DNA of 64,000 nt from Bacteroidota bacterium (GTDB lineage Bacteria > Bacteroidota > Ignavibacteria > UBA10030 > UBA8401). The first letter of the stretch is position 1. Each line of letters opens with the position of its first letter. Both the position numbers and the translations under genes were made by a program. The stretch lies in the NCBI GenBank assembly GCA_035506275.1, contig DATJPT010000008.1:62001-126000 (forward strand), read 5' to 3'. Positions 1-9,419 of the stretch are shown here, piece by piece. The notes beneath the pieces were generated by a model. It saw nothing but the letters and a program-made list of their open reading frames with translations, was not told where the DNA came from and did no database searches.

Positions 1-439
1 CGGAGAGCATAAGAATGATGCTGGAATACAAGCGCGGCCGACTATTCATCCAAACAATCGTGGATACTTAAAAAAGTCAAATGCGGGATAGAGTGTAATG
101 AGAACTACCTATCACTGCCAAAATTGAGGCTGGCACTCAAGGTACTAACCAGATAGTTACGATTCAACCTTATTTTTCTCTGGGATTTTGGAGGGAGAAC
201 AGATTCGAAGCCAACCAAGGGAACGTTTTCGGCCAGCGATAGAATTCAGGTCTCAACGATTATCGCTTTTTGCCGGAGTTTCTACAATCATCAATTACTT
301 AGGGCGAAAGCCCGACAGAAGGAAATAGGCGAATTACGATGAAATAAAGCAATTTCGTTCTTCAGCTCGACGTTCATCACCGAGCTGACTGCCGCACCCC
401 TTTTCCAATAAGCACGAATTGATCCGCCAATATCAGATA
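1..439. other. Intergenic stretch at left edge
   Basis: No convincing open reading frame, RNA gene or repeat is visible here. The stretch lies downstream of the stop codon of the minus-strand DUF4954 gene, so it is the 3' flank of the chitin locus. I see no strong hairpin followed by a T tract. Confidence 0.5.
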
Positions 440-2422
440 TCAGTTCAACCGCTTGATAAGATCAATCAGAGCTTTCGCTCTCGCTTCAACCCTAACGGAA
501 TCTTCTTTGATTCCTTTCACGAAACTGTTGCCGTCGTACGTCCCGCGAACAGCGGAAAAATCCGCATCCCGTACGGATGCGCCGCCGTCGATTCCATAGC
601 TAATTTTTGACTGGACATCGAACTCCTTTCGGGCATCATCAAGGACCATCACATTGTATTTGTCGGATGCCGCCTTCCATTCTTCGATGAGAGAGACGAG
701 TGTGGCGGCTGTCATCTCCCTCATCGAGATATGAGACCGGGTTTCGATCAGTCGGGCGCACCAGTTCCATTCATATTCATCGTACTTTGCATGAATCTTC
801 AACAGCTCATCATCGAAACTCTTGATATCGTTGATCTTCCCGCCGGCAACGTTGCCAACAAATTCGGCAATGACCGATTCCGGCGCCATGAGGCCGTTGA
901 CATCAACCCATTTTACCAGATCGTTGTCAACGGTCCGGGAAAGCGCGCTGCGGACCTCGTTGAGCGTCGTGCAATTTTTCAGCTCGTCAAGTTTCCTGCC
1001 TAGGCAATCGCCGATAAACATTCTAATAGCCGTTTCGTAACACTCGCAAGCAGTGTTTACAACTTTCTTCTGAATGAGAACACCGCCGAAGTTCAGCGTC
1101 TCCTGGCCGTCTGAAGCACTTTTTGCGAGGTCGTTCAGCAACTGGATCCCGCGGAGCATTTTCCCGATCACAAACGGGGAAAGAACTTGAAAATGTATAA
1201 GATCGCGTTTCGCGTCTTTTCGGCCGTCGCGGCCCGGCCATTTCATGCCGTCCCGCTTTACGCCGACCGTGAAGAAACTCCACCCCGGGATGCACACGGT
1301 TTTTCCTCCGCTCTCCCTGATAAGAGAAAACGGAAGGTCGGTGGTATCGAAATTTGCGTAATTCTTGCCGATCACGGTGCTGAACGCGCCGACGCGGTTC
1401 TCCCATGACAAATAACTGAACGAACCTGTCTTCGATCCCCGTTCAAGAACTCCTTGATGAACCGGACCGAGTTTATACATGTGGTTACTTTGATTCGATC
1501 CGCTGCCGGCATTATAGAACGAAAAGAAACCTGCGATCAAAAGGGTCGACTTATGGTGTGAAACGGTGTAAGGGCCGGCAAAGGCAGAGCATCCTTCGCC
1601 GTGAAATAGTTCCGAATTGCAAAAGAACGCAGAGTTCTCAGCAGAAAATTGTTTGCCGACTTTTACGCTTTGGCCGACAAAGCATTTTTCCAGAATAGCG
1701 GACTGATCTGCTTTCGAGCCGGACAGAACAATGAATTTTTTCGCTATGACGCCGGTTCCTATGTACACCGGAGCCAGGGCTGAACTTTGGACGGTTCCCT
1801 CTTCGAGCGTCAGTGCTCCGTCGATGATCGCGAACGGCCCAACCGCGACGTTTGTTATCCTTCCCGCGCCGCTAATCCGAGCGCCCGTTCCGATCGTTCC
1901 CCTTGACGCCGTCCTTGTTTTGGTGTAGCCGTCGATAATTTCATTGAGCTTGTCGATCAGCGCTGAATGGTGTCTGTAGAAGACAATGAAGTACGCCATT
2001 TGAGCGGAGAGGCAATCAAATATTTTCAGGCTCCGGCCGCCCCCCTCGTTTAACACATCGATCTCGACACCGTTGCCGAACGACGACGTCCCGACGACCA
2101 TCACCGGGCCGCAATTTTCGATGACAACATTGTCTTCAAGAAGATAATTTCCAAGGTATGCCACGTTTGACAGATAACTATTGCTCCCGATCGAGCAATT
2201 ATGGATCTGGCAATGGTATAGTCCGCAGTTTTGTTCGATACCGCTGGACAATTTCACTTTCGCGGTAAAAGCACCAAGCTCCACGGCGCCGCTGAACGAG
2301 ACGTTTCTAAATCTTTTGATATCAAAAGGTTCCTTGACGAGGATTTGGCTCCAATCACCGGCCTGACACCCGCGCGCTTCCAGCTCGTCTATTTCCTTCC
2401 GTGATAATGTTCTCGATTCCAT
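440..2422 (-). CDS. DUF4954 family protein, probable left-handed beta-helix
   Basis: 660 aa and cytoplasmic, with no signal peptide. The N-terminal 250 residues contain many short hexapeptide-like turns (motifs such as NCSIGSNSYLSNV and SSFGNGVEIDVLNEGGGR). This is the pattern of DUF4954 proteins of Bacteroidota, which resemble left-handed beta-helix acyl- or nucleotidyl-transferases. The family assignment is from memory of Bacteroides homologues. The catalytic activity is unknown. The start is an ATG with a GGAAGG-type ribosome site about 10 nt upstream. It is the last gene of the minus-strand chitin/GlcNAc locus, separated from nagB by a hairpin. That position suggests a link to amino-sugar or UDP-GlcNAc metabolism, but this is inference only. 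Confidence 0.75.
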   Translation of the reverse strand: MESRTLSRKEIDELEARGCQAGDWSQILVKEPFDIKRFRNVSFSGAVELGAFTAKVKLSSGIEQNCGLYHCQIHNCSIGSNSYLSNVAYLGNYLLEDNVVIENCGPVMVVGTSSFGNGVEIDVLNEGGGRSLKIFDCLSAQMAYFIVFYRHHSALIDKLNEIIDGYTKTRTASRGTIGTGARISGAGRITNVAVGPFAIIDGALTLEEGTVQSSALAPVYIGTGVIAKKFIVLSGSKADQSAILEKCFVGQSVKVGKQFSAENSAFFCNSELFHGEGCSAFAGPYTVSHHKSTLLIAGFFSFYNAGSGSNQSNHMYKLGPVHQGVLERGSKTGSFSYLSWENRVGAFSTVIGKNYANFDTTDLPFSLIRESGGKTVCIPGWSFFTVGVKRDGMKWPGRDGRKDAKRDLIHFQVLSPFVIGKMLRGIQLLNDLAKSASDGQETLNFGGVLIQKKVVNTACECYETAIRMFIGDCLGRKLDELKNCTTLNEVRSALSRTVDNDLVKWVDVNGLMAPESVIAEFVGNVAGGKINDIKSFDDELLKIHAKYDEYEWNWCARLIETRSHISMREMTAATLVSLIEEWKAASDKYNVMVLDDARKEFDVQSKISYGIDGGASVRDADFSAVRGTYDGNSFVKGIKEDSVRVEARAKALIDLIKRLN

Positions 2423-2448
2423 GTCCGGTATGCCTTCCTAAAGCAAGC

Positions 2449-2474
2449 GAGCCGCTCATTGGCTTGAGCGGCTC
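2449..2474 (-). terminator. Hairpin between nagB and the DUF4954 gene
   Basis: A perfect 10-bp stem (GAGCCGCTCA / TGAGCGGCTC) with a 6-nt loop lies 13 nt past the nagB stop codon on the minus strand. No long T run follows, only GCTTGCTTT. It may be a weak terminator, an attenuator or an mRNA-stability element that lowers expression of the distal DUF4954 gene. Confidence 0.55.
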
Positions 2475-2487
2475 ACGGTGAATTTTA

Positions 2488-3294
2488 TTATTCCAATGCT
2501 AGGTTTAGGTGCTCTTTTTCAATGTCCTTAAAATATCTGACCGTACTCACTCTCAGTTCCATCGTCGAATCGTCATCGCAGACAATAATCCCGTGTTTAT
2601 GCAATTGAAGCATTGAGACGGTCCAAAAGTGATTGACCCCCTCTTCAACACACTGTCTCAAAGCCCTTGCCTTTCCGTATCCATTGATGAGGATCATGAC
2701 TTCATCCGCATCCATGATAGTCCCGACACCGACGGTGAGGGCAGTTTTCGGAACCTTATTGATATCGTTCTCAAAAAACCGCGAATTAGCTTTAAGCGTG
2801 TCATAGGTGAGCGTTTTGACGCGCGTGCGGGAGGTGAGCGACGACCCCGGCTCGTTGAACGCAATATGGCCATCCGGGCCGATACCCCCCATGAACAGGT
2901 GAATACCGCCGTACGATTTTATTTTTTCTTCGTACCGTTTACATTCTTGCTCCAGATCGGGGGCGTTGCCGTTGAGAATATTGATGTTGCCAGCAGGAAT
3001 ATCTATATGCTGGAACAGATGATGATGCATAAAGTAGTGGTAACTTTCGGGGTGTGTTTCAGCAAGCCCGATATACTCATCCATGTTAAAAGTGACTACA
3101 TTCTTAAACGACACTTTTCCTTGCTTGTGATACTTTGCAAGCTGTTGATACGTGCCGATCGGAGTGCTGCCGGTAGGCAATCCCAGGACAAATGGTTTTT
3201 GAGCGGTCGGTTTGAATTTATTAATCTTGTTGATGATGTATGTCGCCGCCCAGTTGCTCATGGCTTCCGCACTTTGTTCGATGATGATCCTCAT
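2488..3294 (-). CDS. nagB: Glucosamine-6-phosphate deaminase NagB
   Basis: 268 aa, the usual length for the enzyme that converts glucosamine-6-phosphate to fructose-6-phosphate and ammonia in the cytoplasm. Visible family motifs are the phosphate-binding LGLPTGSTP near residue 40, NMDEYIGL with the catalytic Asp near residue 71, and [17 protein letters not shown] near residue 140 carrying the catalytic His. The start ATG is preceded at 7 nt by a full AAGGAGGT ribosome site, the strongest in this locus. It lies 120 nt downstream of the NagB-LmbE fusion gene and ends the catabolic part of the chitin operon, feeding GlcNAc carbon into glycolysis. Confidence 0.95.
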   Translation of the reverse strand: MRIIIEQSAEAMSNWAATYIINKINKFKPTAQKPFVLGLPTGSTPIGTYQQLAKYHKQGKVSFKNVVTFNMDEYIGLAETHPESYHYFMHHHLFQHIDIPAGNINILNGNAPDLEQECKRYEEKIKSYGGIHLFMGGIGPDGHIAFNEPGSSLTSRTRVKTLTYDTLKANSRFFENDINKVPKTALTVGVGTIMDADEVMILINGYGKARALRQCVEEGVNHFWTVSMLQLHKHGIIVCDDDSTMELRVSTVRYFKDIEKEHLNLALE

Positions 3295-3414
3295 GTATAC
3301 TACCTCCTTCGTTTACGGTTGACGGATTGTATGTTGATTGAGGAAATGAGAGCAGCAGACTCATCGCGGCGCCGTGCGCCTGACGGAAGCCGACGGAATC
3401 GAAAGGGGGCGCCG

Positions 3415-5763
3415 TCAGTTGCTTGATTCTGTTACTTTTTTTAAGTCTCTGACCTTTTGATAAAAGTCCTGGAGCTTCAGATCCTTGAGAAAGATCAACC
3501 CGCGTGCTGCCCGAAGGCGCGGATGCGCATGCTTATGGAAATACTCTCTCCCCAAACAGGTCTTCACCATGTCATACTGCTCGACCATGATCTTCTGCGC
3601 CAGCTCTGAGAACGGGCCGTCGTATTCGTAACTCGGGAACGAAGCCGCACTCTGCGACCCAAAACAGTTCATAAACGCCGTGTTCATCAATGACAACGTG
3701 TTGAGCGAGGCCGGCACAATCACATCGGCCTCCGCAGCCTTGAACCGATACCAGACATTCCGGTATCCCCACACACGGACCGACGAGTCCCTGCTCTCCT
3801 TCTCATACATCCTCAAGGCTTCAGCCACCGCCATGAGCACCTTATAGTGCGTGTCCGGTCCGCTCCCCTCCGGGTCCAGAGCAACCGTCACCACATTCGG
3901 CCTGAGCTTCTTCATTAACTCGTAGATCGGAAGCACATCCCTGTCCACCTTCGGCTCTTCCGAGAAGATATCCCCACGGTAGAACCCCAAACGCAGAGGA
4001 TGAATGGCCGTCGGCTCGATCCCAAAATACGCCCACAGAAGCTCCACCTCCCACTCCCGGAGCATCCCTTTCAGCGTCTGGATATCGGCCGGGTCCTTCG
4101 CCCCCGGATACTGCCCCAAGAGGTATTCTTCCAAATTCTTCGCCCGGGCCCGTATCTGATCAAGCTCCGTGGTGCCGTACACCTCGATCAGGTTTCTGAG
4201 CATCCGGCGGGCCTCGGCCTCATTCTTGCGCTCCTCGGAGCGCTCCGCACTCCCGTCTAAGAACAAATACATATCTTCGATCCGCTTGGCCTCGTTCTCT
4301 ACCTCAAAATACCCCTTTGCAAGAAGCGATGTAAAATCGCCATGCTCTATGTAATGCCTGAGCTTTTGAACGATCGACAAAAAATACGCGTTTGAAACAG
4401 CTGTGAACCCGGAGGTCAAATTGGCAAAATAATGATGGTTCGTGGCATCGCGTACCAGGTGATAAAGATATGGCAGATATCCGAGCATGATATCGTCATG
4501 ATGCGGCTCGGTATGAAAGAACGTCGTCTGGGTAACACTCTGGAGCCCTTTTTCGATCTTCTTGATCAAGCGCTCGCGTGCTTGGCGCGAAAGTTCGCTG
4601 TGGGAACGCCCGCTGCGTTTCAGAAGCTCGGAAGAACAACGGTCATACTTAAAATCCTCCTGGCTCAGCTCGGTCAGGGGCTTCCTGAACTGGAGCGCCA
4701 GGCCGATCACAATATCGTCGGCAATGTCGTCCTCCACCTTCTCTCGTTCGACCAAACTCAGATACCGGCGTTCACTCAACAGGCTTGCCGCCCCCTTCGA
4801 GAGGTAGAACCTCGCATGCTTTAAGTTCTGAAGCACACTTGCCGGGTATTGAGGCCCCTTATCTTCCTCGATCGCCTGGCGCACGATCTGCGCCTTGGCA
4901 TCTCCGGCTGCAATGATGATCGCCGTTGAGGTAGGGTTATAGGTGATCGTCGATAGCCCGATCGTGATCACCAAGCGCTTCCGGGCGATCTCTATCCCCC
5001 CGAGGTCCGTGGCTGCCGCTGCCTGCGTCTCATAGTTGGTCCCGGTCAGCCTTGTCACCGAATAAAAGCTCGAACCTCGGACGTTGAATGCGATATGCCC
5101 GTCAGGACCGATACCGCCGAGAAAGAACCCTATCCCCCCCATCTCGCGGATCTTCCGCTCGTATTCCATGCAGAACCAATCCACTCGGTTGATCGTATCG
5201 CGCTGCAAGCTCTCCAGTTCCGTCCTCGTCTGCCGCACTCTCAACGAAAGGTCGACCACGCCGTCCGGAAATACCTCGGCCATCGTCTTCCCCATGGGGA
5301 TCCCCAACCGTGTCGTATCGATCAGCAGCGCCTTATCGATCGAGAGCCCAAACCCATCGATATAATACTTTCTGACATAATGATTGAAGCTGTTGTGCTG
5401 CTGGGAATCGATCGGATAGAACTCATCGATCTGCACAAACGAGAGGCTCTCCATCTCCGGGCGCTTTGAGGACTCAATACCATAGGATGCAAGCATTGAC
5501 TGGACCTCTTTTGTCTCCCAGCGCTCAAGGATCCGGGTCACCCATTTGATGAAGTGTTCGGGCGTCTTCCCGGTCGGAAGTGAGATCACTCCGCCTGGGT
5601 TCTTCTGAACCCACTCGATGAACCGAAACGCCGAGAGCTTCCCCAAAAGCGGAAAATTATCCACCTCGATCACATCGATTTTCTCCGTCGGCGAATACCG
5701 GAGCTTCCGATTGATACGAGCTAGTTCTACTGCCTCTACCGACGATGTCCCATCATACACCAT
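3415..5763 (-). CDS. NagB-like deaminase fused to a PIG-L/LmbE-type deacetylase domain
   Basis: 782 aa from the chosen ATG. An AAAGGAG site about 6 nt upstream supports this start over the in-frame ATG 27 nt earlier. Residues about 25-340 are NagB-like ([28 protein letters not shown] at about 217). Residues about 410-780 resemble the zinc-dependent PIG-L/LmbE de-N-acetylases. The metal motif reads PHHDD at 420-424, where the usual Glu after HPDD is Ile, and DPEGSGPDTHYK sits near 620. Similar fusions are annotated as glucosamine-6-phosphate deaminase in Bacteroidota. No NagA deacetylase lies nearby, so a combined GlcNAc-6-P deacetylase/deaminase role is an attractive but unproven inference. 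It overlaps the chitobiose phosphorylase gene by 11 nt, which suggests translational coupling. Confidence 0.85.
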   Translation of the reverse strand: MVYDGTSSVEAVELARINRKLRYSPTEKIDVIEVDNFPLLGKLSAFRFIEWVQKNPGGVISLPTGKTPEHFIKWVTRILERWETKEVQSMLASYGIESSKRPEMESLSFVQIDEFYPIDSQQHNSFNHYVRKYYIDGFGLSIDKALLIDTTRLGIPMGKTMAEVFPDGVVDLSLRVRQTRTELESLQRDTINRVDWFCMEYERKIREMGGIGFFLGGIGPDGHIAFNVRGSSFYSVTRLTGTNYETQAAAATDLGGIEIARKRLVITIGLSTITYNPTSTAIIIAAGDAKAQIVRQAIEEDKGPQYPASVLQNLKHARFYLSKGAASLLSERRYLSLVEREKVEDDIADDIVIGLALQFRKPLTELSQEDFKYDRCSSELLKRSGRSHSELSRQARERLIKKIEKGLQSVTQTTFFHTEPHHDDIMLGYLPYLYHLVRDATNHHYFANLTSGFTAVSNAYFLSIVQKLRHYIEHGDFTSLLAKGYFEVENEAKRIEDMYLFLDGSAERSEERKNEAEARRMLRNLIEVYGTTELDQIRARAKNLEEYLLGQYPGAKDPADIQTLKGMLREWEVELLWAYFGIEPTAIHPLRLGFYRGDIFSEEPKVDRDVLPIYELMKKLRPNVVTVALDPEGSGPDTHYKVLMAVAEALRMYEKESRDSSVRVWGYRNVWYRFKAAEADVIVPASLNTLSLMNTAFMNCFGSQSAASFPSYEYDGPFSELAQKIMVEQYDMVKTCLGREYFHKHAHPRLRAARGLIFLKDLKLQDFYQKVRDLKKVTESSN

Positions 5764-8209
5764 ATGCCGCTCCTTTTCCTTTCCTTTCAAATATTTTCCC
5801 GATCTTTCCGCTATTTCCCATCGTTACAATGACTTCATGGGACGAGCCGGCATCCTTTGGCGCAACGGGGCCGCTCATCTCTTTTCCATCCAGAACAATT
5901 GAACGGACACCCTTCTCTACTCCGTCCGGATTTTTGACCCTAATTTTATATGTCGTGCCGCGCCACTTTCTCGTCACCTCAAATTCCTTCCAGTCCTTCG
6001 GAATACATGGATCGATTATCAATGAATCAAAATCGGGGCGAACGCCGAGAATCCACTTAGTCGCTGCAGTGTATGCCCAGCCGGCGCTCCCCGTAAGCCA
6101 TGGATGACGCGCTCTTCCGTATGCCGTATGATCTTTCCCCATAATGAACTGACAGTACGAGTACGGTTCTGACTCCCGAACCTCGATCTTGTCGTTCTGA
6201 TTGTATGGGAGGAGGTCGTTATACAACTTCATCGCGAGCGTTCCTCTGCCGAGCTTACATTCGGCGATCATCGCCCATGGGTTCGGGTGACTGAAAATTG
6301 CCCCGTTCTCTTTGATCCCCTTATAGACCCTGGTCAAATATCCGATATCGTCGTTCGGTTCAGAATATGTCGGCCAACAAAGGTGAATGCCGTACGGCGA
6401 TGCTAAATATTTGTGGATCGAATCCATGCATTTTCTTCCCCGTTCTTCCGACGCTGCTCCGGAAAGCACCGCCCAGCTGTTGCTTTCCAAAAAAATCTTC
6501 CCCTCGGTATTCTTGTCGGTTCCGATCTTGATCCCCTTCTTGGTAACTCCGCGGATGTACCACTCCCCATCCCACAATTCTTTCTCGCATGCCTGCCGGA
6601 CTTTCTCAGCCATGGCTGAATAGCGTATCACATCATCTGAACGGCCCAGAAATTCAGCGGCGGCGATAAACTCTTTCAGCGCCCAGAAATGCATGAATGA
6701 CACCATCGCGCTCTGGCCGCCGCCGAGGTTCAAGCAGTCGTTCCAGTCCGCGCGGAGTCCGAGGCAAATGCCGTTCGCGGCGGTCTGTTCGGCTGAGAAA
6801 TCGAGCGAGCGCTTCATGTGCTCGTACACCGTTCCTTCCCCCTTGTCGGCAAACGGAACGACGAGGTCGAAGAATTTTGTGTCGCCGGTCTCTTTCACAA
6901 ATTCGCAGATGGAAGCGATGATCCAGAGTGCATCATCGGAACAAACATCTTCCATGCCGTGGATGATATCGCTCGCGGCCGGCGTGGGCACTACGGTGGG
7001 AAGCTTCACGCCCGGAAGTTTTGCTTCTTGTGGAGCAAAGACTTCAGGATCAAAAAGGTGCAGACCATACCCCCTGCTCACCTGGCCGTGAAGAAGCTCG
7101 ACGATCCGCTGTTTGACTTTCGCCGGATTCGTATGCGGAACAGCCATCACGTCTTGTGAAGTGTCTCGATACCCAAGACCCGTCCGTCCTCCCACCTCGA
7201 CGAATGAAGCGAAACGGGACCAGACGACGCATGTCTCGGCCTGGAAGAGCGTCCAGGCATTGATCATCGTATCGAAGCCCTCGCTCGGCGTTGTGCACTT
7301 GAAGACCGATTGTTTGCGCCTCCAGTACATTGCAAGCTCGTTGAAGGCGTCCTCGACATTCTTTGGGTTGGAATATTTTCCCCTCATTTGTTTTCCTTCA
7401 GCGCGCGAGCCCACACCCAGCATAAAAACGAGCCGTGACTCTTCACCGGGCTTCAGTGTCAGCTTCTTATGAAGTGCGCCGCAGTGATTGCCGCCCAACT
7501 CGGTGCTGCCGCTGCAGCTCCCCCGTTCGACGGCAAGAGGATTTGTTTCTGTCCGGTACGCACCGAGAAATCGGTCGCGGACACAATCATACCCGTCAGG
7601 GGTGACATTTGAAGTAAAATAATGGTATGTCCACGGTTCATAAAAAAAGTCATATTCAATGATGCCGTCAGCATAATTGGACCCGCTGGCATACAGGGAC
7701 ATCTGGAGATTCTGATTGTCGATCTCGATGTGATGGAAAGAAAATTCAACGTAAGAAAAGATACTGAGCTTTCTCGGCTTGCCGTCAGTATTCTTGATTT
7801 TCACATCCCATAGCTCGACATCGTCGTCAACCGGAATGAAGATCGTCTGCTCTGCACGAATGCCCTGATAGTCGCTGATGAATTTTGAGTACGAGAGCCC
7901 GTGCCTGCACTCATATTTCGCCTTCGCCAGATCCTTTCCGGTCGGCTGCCAGGAGATTGACCAGAACTCGCCGGTTTCATCATCTCTGATATAGACGTAG
8001 TGTCCGGGCCGATCCAACGGCACGCCATTCTGGCGAAATCGGGTAATGCGATGATGCTCGGCGTTCTTATAGAATGAATAGCCGCCTGCATTATGAGAAA
8101 TGACGGTGCACAGGTCCCTCACGCCGAGGTAGTTCGTCCAAGACACCGGAACGTCCGGCCGGTCGATCACGTACTCAAAAGTTGTGTTATCAAAATAACC
8201 GTACTGCAT
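5753..8209 (-). CDS. chbP: N,N'-diacetylchitobiose phosphorylase (GH94)
   Basis: 818 aa, cytoplasmic, with no signal peptide. The protein is colinear with Vibrio chitobiose phosphorylase as I remember it. The shared motifs include YGYFDN at the N terminus, SHNAGGYSFY near 38-47, GRTGLGYRDTSQD near 341-353 and ADWNDCLN near 487-494, which holds the catalytic acid Asp. The reaction is (GlcNAc)2 plus phosphate to GlcNAc-1-phosphate plus GlcNAc. GH94 also contains cellobiose and cellodextrin phosphorylases. The chitinase neighbours and the close N-terminal similarity favour chitobiose. The start has an AAGGAG site 5 nt upstream. It lies 20 nt after the GH18 gene and overlaps the next gene, so it is clearly part of an operon. 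Confidence 0.92.
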   Translation of the reverse strand: MQYGYFDNTTFEYVIDRPDVPVSWTNYLGVRDLCTVISHNAGGYSFYKNAEHHRITRFRQNGVPLDRPGHYVYIRDDETGEFWSISWQPTGKDLAKAKYECRHGLSYSKFISDYQGIRAEQTIFIPVDDDVELWDVKIKNTDGKPRKLSIFSYVEFSFHHIEIDNQNLQMSLYASGSNYADGIIEYDFFYEPWTYHYFTSNVTPDGYDCVRDRFLGAYRTETNPLAVERGSCSGSTELGGNHCGALHKKLTLKPGEESRLVFMLGVGSRAEGKQMRGKYSNPKNVEDAFNELAMYWRRKQSVFKCTTPSEGFDTMINAWTLFQAETCVVWSRFASFVEVGGRTGLGYRDTSQDVMAVPHTNPAKVKQRIVELLHGQVSRGYGLHLFDPEVFAPQEAKLPGVKLPTVVPTPAASDIIHGMEDVCSDDALWIIASICEFVKETGDTKFFDLVVPFADKGEGTVYEHMKRSLDFSAEQTAANGICLGLRADWNDCLNLGGGQSAMVSFMHFWALKEFIAAAEFLGRSDDVIRYSAMAEKVRQACEKELWDGEWYIRGVTKKGIKIGTDKNTEGKIFLESNSWAVLSGAASEERGRKCMDSIHKYLASPYGIHLCWPTYSEPNDDIGYLTRVYKGIKENGAIFSHPNPWAMIAECKLGRGTLAMKLYNDLLPYNQNDKIEVRESEPYSYCQFIMGKDHTAYGRARHPWLTGSAGWAYTAATKWILGVRPDFDSLIIDPCIPKDWKEFEVTRKWRGTTYKIRVKNPDGVEKGVRSIVLDGKEMSGPVAPKDAGSSHEVIVTMGNSGKIGKIFERKGKGAAYGV

Positions 8210-8229
8210 GATTCTCCTTGTTCATGAGC

Positions 8230-9387
8230 TCACTGTGATGAAAATGTCGTATACAGAGCGTCCAATAATGGGGTCCTCCCGTCCGTCAAATAATCTGCGG
8301 TGATCTCCCAAATAATCACGCCGCGCGCATGGTGGTCGACAACATAGTGTGCTTTATATGTGATCGATTCCTCGTCGTCATACGATACGAAAGTCTTCGT
8401 CGACGGGACGACAAGATACGGGACTTTTGCTTTATCATCCCAATGCCTGTACATGCCGGAATACTGGACGATGGAATAGTAGTCCGCATCGCCGCCGGGA
8501 AAGAGCGTTGTGTCGACTCCATGATATTCGCCGCCCACCATCGTACACTGCGCAAACGCATGGCCGTAGAACGGTACTCCCAGATTGATCTGTGAAGCCG
8601 GAACATGGAACCCTTCAGTGAACAGCTTGAACGTAGCCTCGATATTCGACACACTGTCTGCCTCGCTCGAGGCGTAAAGGGGCGAATTGTGCCCGCTGCG
8701 GGGAGACCACGAGCCGTTATAGTCGTACGTCATCACATTGAACATGTCGAGAATAGGGATCAGCTTCTCCACTTCGTAACCAGAAAGATGCTCGGCAGTG
8801 GCGGCAAGAGCCGCAGAAAGGAATAATTTTTTGTGTACCTGCGAACCGTAAGCACCGAGGCTATCGCGGAGAGTCCTGAACAAAGCAGTTGAATTTGTCC
8901 GGTCGGCAGGCGTTCCGTTGTGCTCTGCATAGCCGGGATATTCCCAGTCGATATCGATGCCGTCGAAATCGAATTTCCTGACCGCATCGAGGCATGCATG
9001 GGCGAATGTTGTGCGCAGCTCCTGCGTCGAAGCGACCGCCGGGAAATTCTCTGAATCCCCCCATCCGCCGATCGAAAGCATCACTTTGACCTTGTTTTCG
9101 TGGGCAAGATCGACGAGAGACGGCTTGTCTCCGCCGCCGATCAATATGAGACTGTCGCCCCGCGGATTGATCCCTGCAATCGTGCCATCGAGCAGCGGAT
9201 GCCAAAAAGCATAGTCGATGATCGTTACTTTCTTGAAGGGAATTTTATCATACGTCATCAAAGCATTTTTATGCTCCCAATTCCAGGACGGGAAATAACC
9301 GACGACCTCTTTTTGCTGTCCAATGGCGGAAGCAAAAAGAAACGCAATAAGCAGAAGCGGGTGATAGGCAAAGCACTTTGATTTCAT
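8230..9387 (-). CDS. GH18 chitinase, Sec-exported, no sorting domain
   Basis: 385 aa. Residues 1-24 form a signal peptide ending near AIGQQ. The rest is a single GH18 TIM barrel: VGYFPSW on strand 1, MLSIGGWG near 103-110, and the catalytic DxxDxDxE motif at 142-149 (FDGIDIDWEYPG) with Glu149 as the proton donor. The late barrel motif GVIIWEIT lies near 360. Unlike the other GH18 in this locus it has no T9SS tail, so it probably stays in the periplasm or is anchored there, cutting imported chito-oligosaccharides down to chitobiose for the neighbouring phosphorylase. The last point is inferred from context. It is spaced 32 nt from the MFS gene. Confidence 0.92.
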   Translation of the reverse strand: MKSKCFAYHPLLLIAFLFASAIGQQKEVVGYFPSWNWEHKNALMTYDKIPFKKVTIIDYAFWHPLLDGTIAGINPRGDSLILIGGGDKPSLVDLAHENKVKVMLSIGGWGDSENFPAVASTQELRTTFAHACLDAVRKFDFDGIDIDWEYPGYAEHNGTPADRTNSTALFRTLRDSLGAYGSQVHKKLFLSAALAATAEHLSGYEVEKLIPILDMFNVMTYDYNGSWSPRSGHNSPLYASSEADSVSNIEATFKLFTEGFHVPASQINLGVPFYGHAFAQCTMVGGEYHGVDTTLFPGGDADYYSIVQYSGMYRHWDDKAKVPYLVVPSTKTFVSYDDEESITYKAHYVVDHHARGVIIWEITADYLTDGRTPLLDALYTTFSSQ

Positions 9388-9419
9388 GGTTTACTCTCTG
9401 AAAATCCCTGGCATGGTTT

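Noticed and set aside
3340-3414. GC-rich inverted repeats between nagB and the fusion gene
   Set aside because: GGCGCC blocks pair only partly and no T run follows, so I do not call a terminator.
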